DNA from: JAWWBL01 sp033720975
GTDB taxonomy: Bacteria; Actinomycetota; Acidimicrobiia; Spongiisociales; ZC4RG35
Direction of reading: 5' to 3'
DNA length: 5,803 bases
NCBI GenBank assembly: GCA_033720975.1
Contig: JAWWBL010000109.1
Span: forward strand, 1-5,803
The translations under genes and the position numbers were made by a program. A model generated the notes under the pieces. It worked only from the letters and a program-made list of their open reading frames with translations, was not told the origin of the DNA and did not search any database. This document shows positions 5,037 to 5,803 of this stretch, piece after piece (the stretch's first letter is position 1; the number at the start of each line of letters is the position of its first letter).

Positions 5037-5803
5037 ATGGCGGTCAAACCCAAGGTCAGGTACTGGTCGCGCGACCTTCCCGAGGGAGAGTGGGACGCAG
5101 TGGTCATCGGCTCGGGGATGGGCGGGATGACGTCGGCCGCAATCCTCGCCAAGTTGGGCAAGCGGGTTCTGGTCATCGAACAGCACACCATTCCCGGCGG
5201 CTTCACCCAGACCTTCCAACGTCCCGGATACCGCTGGGATGTCGGGGTCCACATCGTAGGGGAGATGACGGAGCGGAGTTACGTGGGTCGGCTTCTAGCG
5301 GATCTGACCGAAGGACGGCTGGCGTGGGAGTCGGTGGGGGAGATCTACGACGAGTTCAACTTCCCCGACGGGTTCACGATCGGGTTGCCTGACTCAAAGC
5401 CCGCCTTCAGGGACACCCTCTACGAGTACTTCCCCGATGAACGGGCCGCGATCGATCGTTATCTCGACATGGTCAGGTCGGCGGCACGCGCCGCTGCCGG
5501 TTACATGCAATCTCGGGTCGTCCCCGCCTTTCTCGCCCCCGGTGTCAAGCGGAAAGCAGCGAAAGCGGCAATGCCCTTCCTGGATCGTTCCACTTCCGAC
5601 GTCCTGAAAGAGCTCACTGACGACTACCGGTTACGCGCCGTTCTCGCCGCGCAATGGGGCTATTACGGGTCGACGCCCGAGAAGTCGTCATTCGCCATGC
5701 ACGCGCTGATGGTCGCCCACTTCCTGTGGGGCGCCTACTACCCGGTCGGATCGGCCGAGTCGATTGCCCGGGAGATGCTGCGAACAGTCGCCGACGCCGG
5801 CGG
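5037..5803 (+). CDS. FAD-dependent phytoene desaturase / retinol saturase-like oxidoreductase, 3' end cut by window
   Basis: The gene is open to the right edge, with 255 complete codons visible of an expected roughly 500 or more. Residues 21-50 (AVVIGSGMGGMTSAAILAKLGKRVLVIEQH) form the Rossmann dinucleotide fold with G25-x-G27-x2-G30 and the acidic E48 that binds the FAD ribose. PGGFTQTFQRPGYRWDVGVHIVG (53-75) follows, as in the CrtI / all-trans-retinol 13,14-reductase group. QWGYYGSTPEKSSFAMHALMVAHFLWGAYYPVGSAESIA (206-244) also resembles retinol saturases. Known members desaturate, saturate or isomerise polyene and isoprenoid chains; the substrate here is unknown. ATG 5037 has no good Shine-Dalgarno; it lies 33 nt after the SnoaL-like stop in the same frame, so coupled or shared transcription is likely. 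Confidence 0.9.
   Translation, partial: MAVKPKVRYWSRDLPEGEWDAVVIGSGMGGMTSAAILAKLGKRVLVIEQHTIPGGFTQTFQRPGYRWDVGVHIVGEMTERSYVGRLLADLTEGRLAWESVGEIYDEFNFPDGFTIGLPDSKPAFRDTLYEYFPDERAAIDRYLDMVRSAARAAAGYMQSRVVPAFLAPGVKRKAAKAAMPFLDRSTSDVLKELTDDYRLRAVLAAQWGYYGSTPEKSSFAMHALMVAHFLWGAYYPVGSAESIAREMLRTVADAG

Noticed and set aside
4557..5252. Minus-strand open frame (231 codons) across the SnoaL-like gene and the start of the oxidoreductase
   Set aside because: It is antisense to two genes with clear family signatures and overlaps the operator region; it is a by-product of G+C-rich codon use.

Overview
The window is about 60% G+C by eye and densely coded. It uses a mix of AGGAGG-type ribosome sites and apparently leaderless starts, and carries several small cysteine-rich or proline-rich protein types that I associate with high-GC Gram-positive bacteria. 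I infer an actinobacterium, possibly of the Acidimicrobiia type; this rests on style and remembered families, not on a marker gene. I see no mobile element, CRISPR array, rRNA or tRNA.

Layout. Bases 1-1388 (minus) hold the N-terminal 462 residues of an S9-family serine peptidase (beta-propeller plus the start of the alpha/beta-hydrolase fold), cut by the left edge before the catalytic serine. Immediately upstream and in the same frame, 3 nt apart, is a 106-residue protein (1392-1712, minus) made of two copies of a CC-x-P-x-R-x-P helical unit. Divergent from it, 1818-2783 (plus) encodes a four-helix membrane protein with a soluble C-terminal domain carrying cysteines and a CGIYA motif. A 40-residue Pro/Arg/Lys-rich protein overlaps its 3' end (2767-2889). 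A small GNAT-type acetyltransferase (2895-3218, minus) converges on it with a 5 nt gap. Next is a 121-residue protein with two probable zinc-binding modules (3348-3713, plus), followed by a strong hairpin that probably terminates transcription from both sides.

The right part looks like a small regulated module. A minus-strand gene (3766-4530) encodes an ArsR-type winged helix fused to an SRPBCC/AHSA1 ligand-binding domain. Its promoter has a consensus -35 (TTGACA), a near-consensus -10 (TATGAT) and an 18-bp spacer almost filled by a perfect 9-2-9 inverted repeat. The -10 is placed so that the message would begin at, or one base before, the ATG. Divergent from it are a SnoaL-like (NTF2-fold) protein (4614-5003) and, 33 nt on, a FAD-dependent oxidoreductase of the phytoene desaturase/retinol saturase type (from 5037, cut by the right edge). 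My reading, as inference, is a self-repressing regulator that senses a hydrophobic ligand and controls two enzymes acting on a lipid or isoprenoid-like compound.
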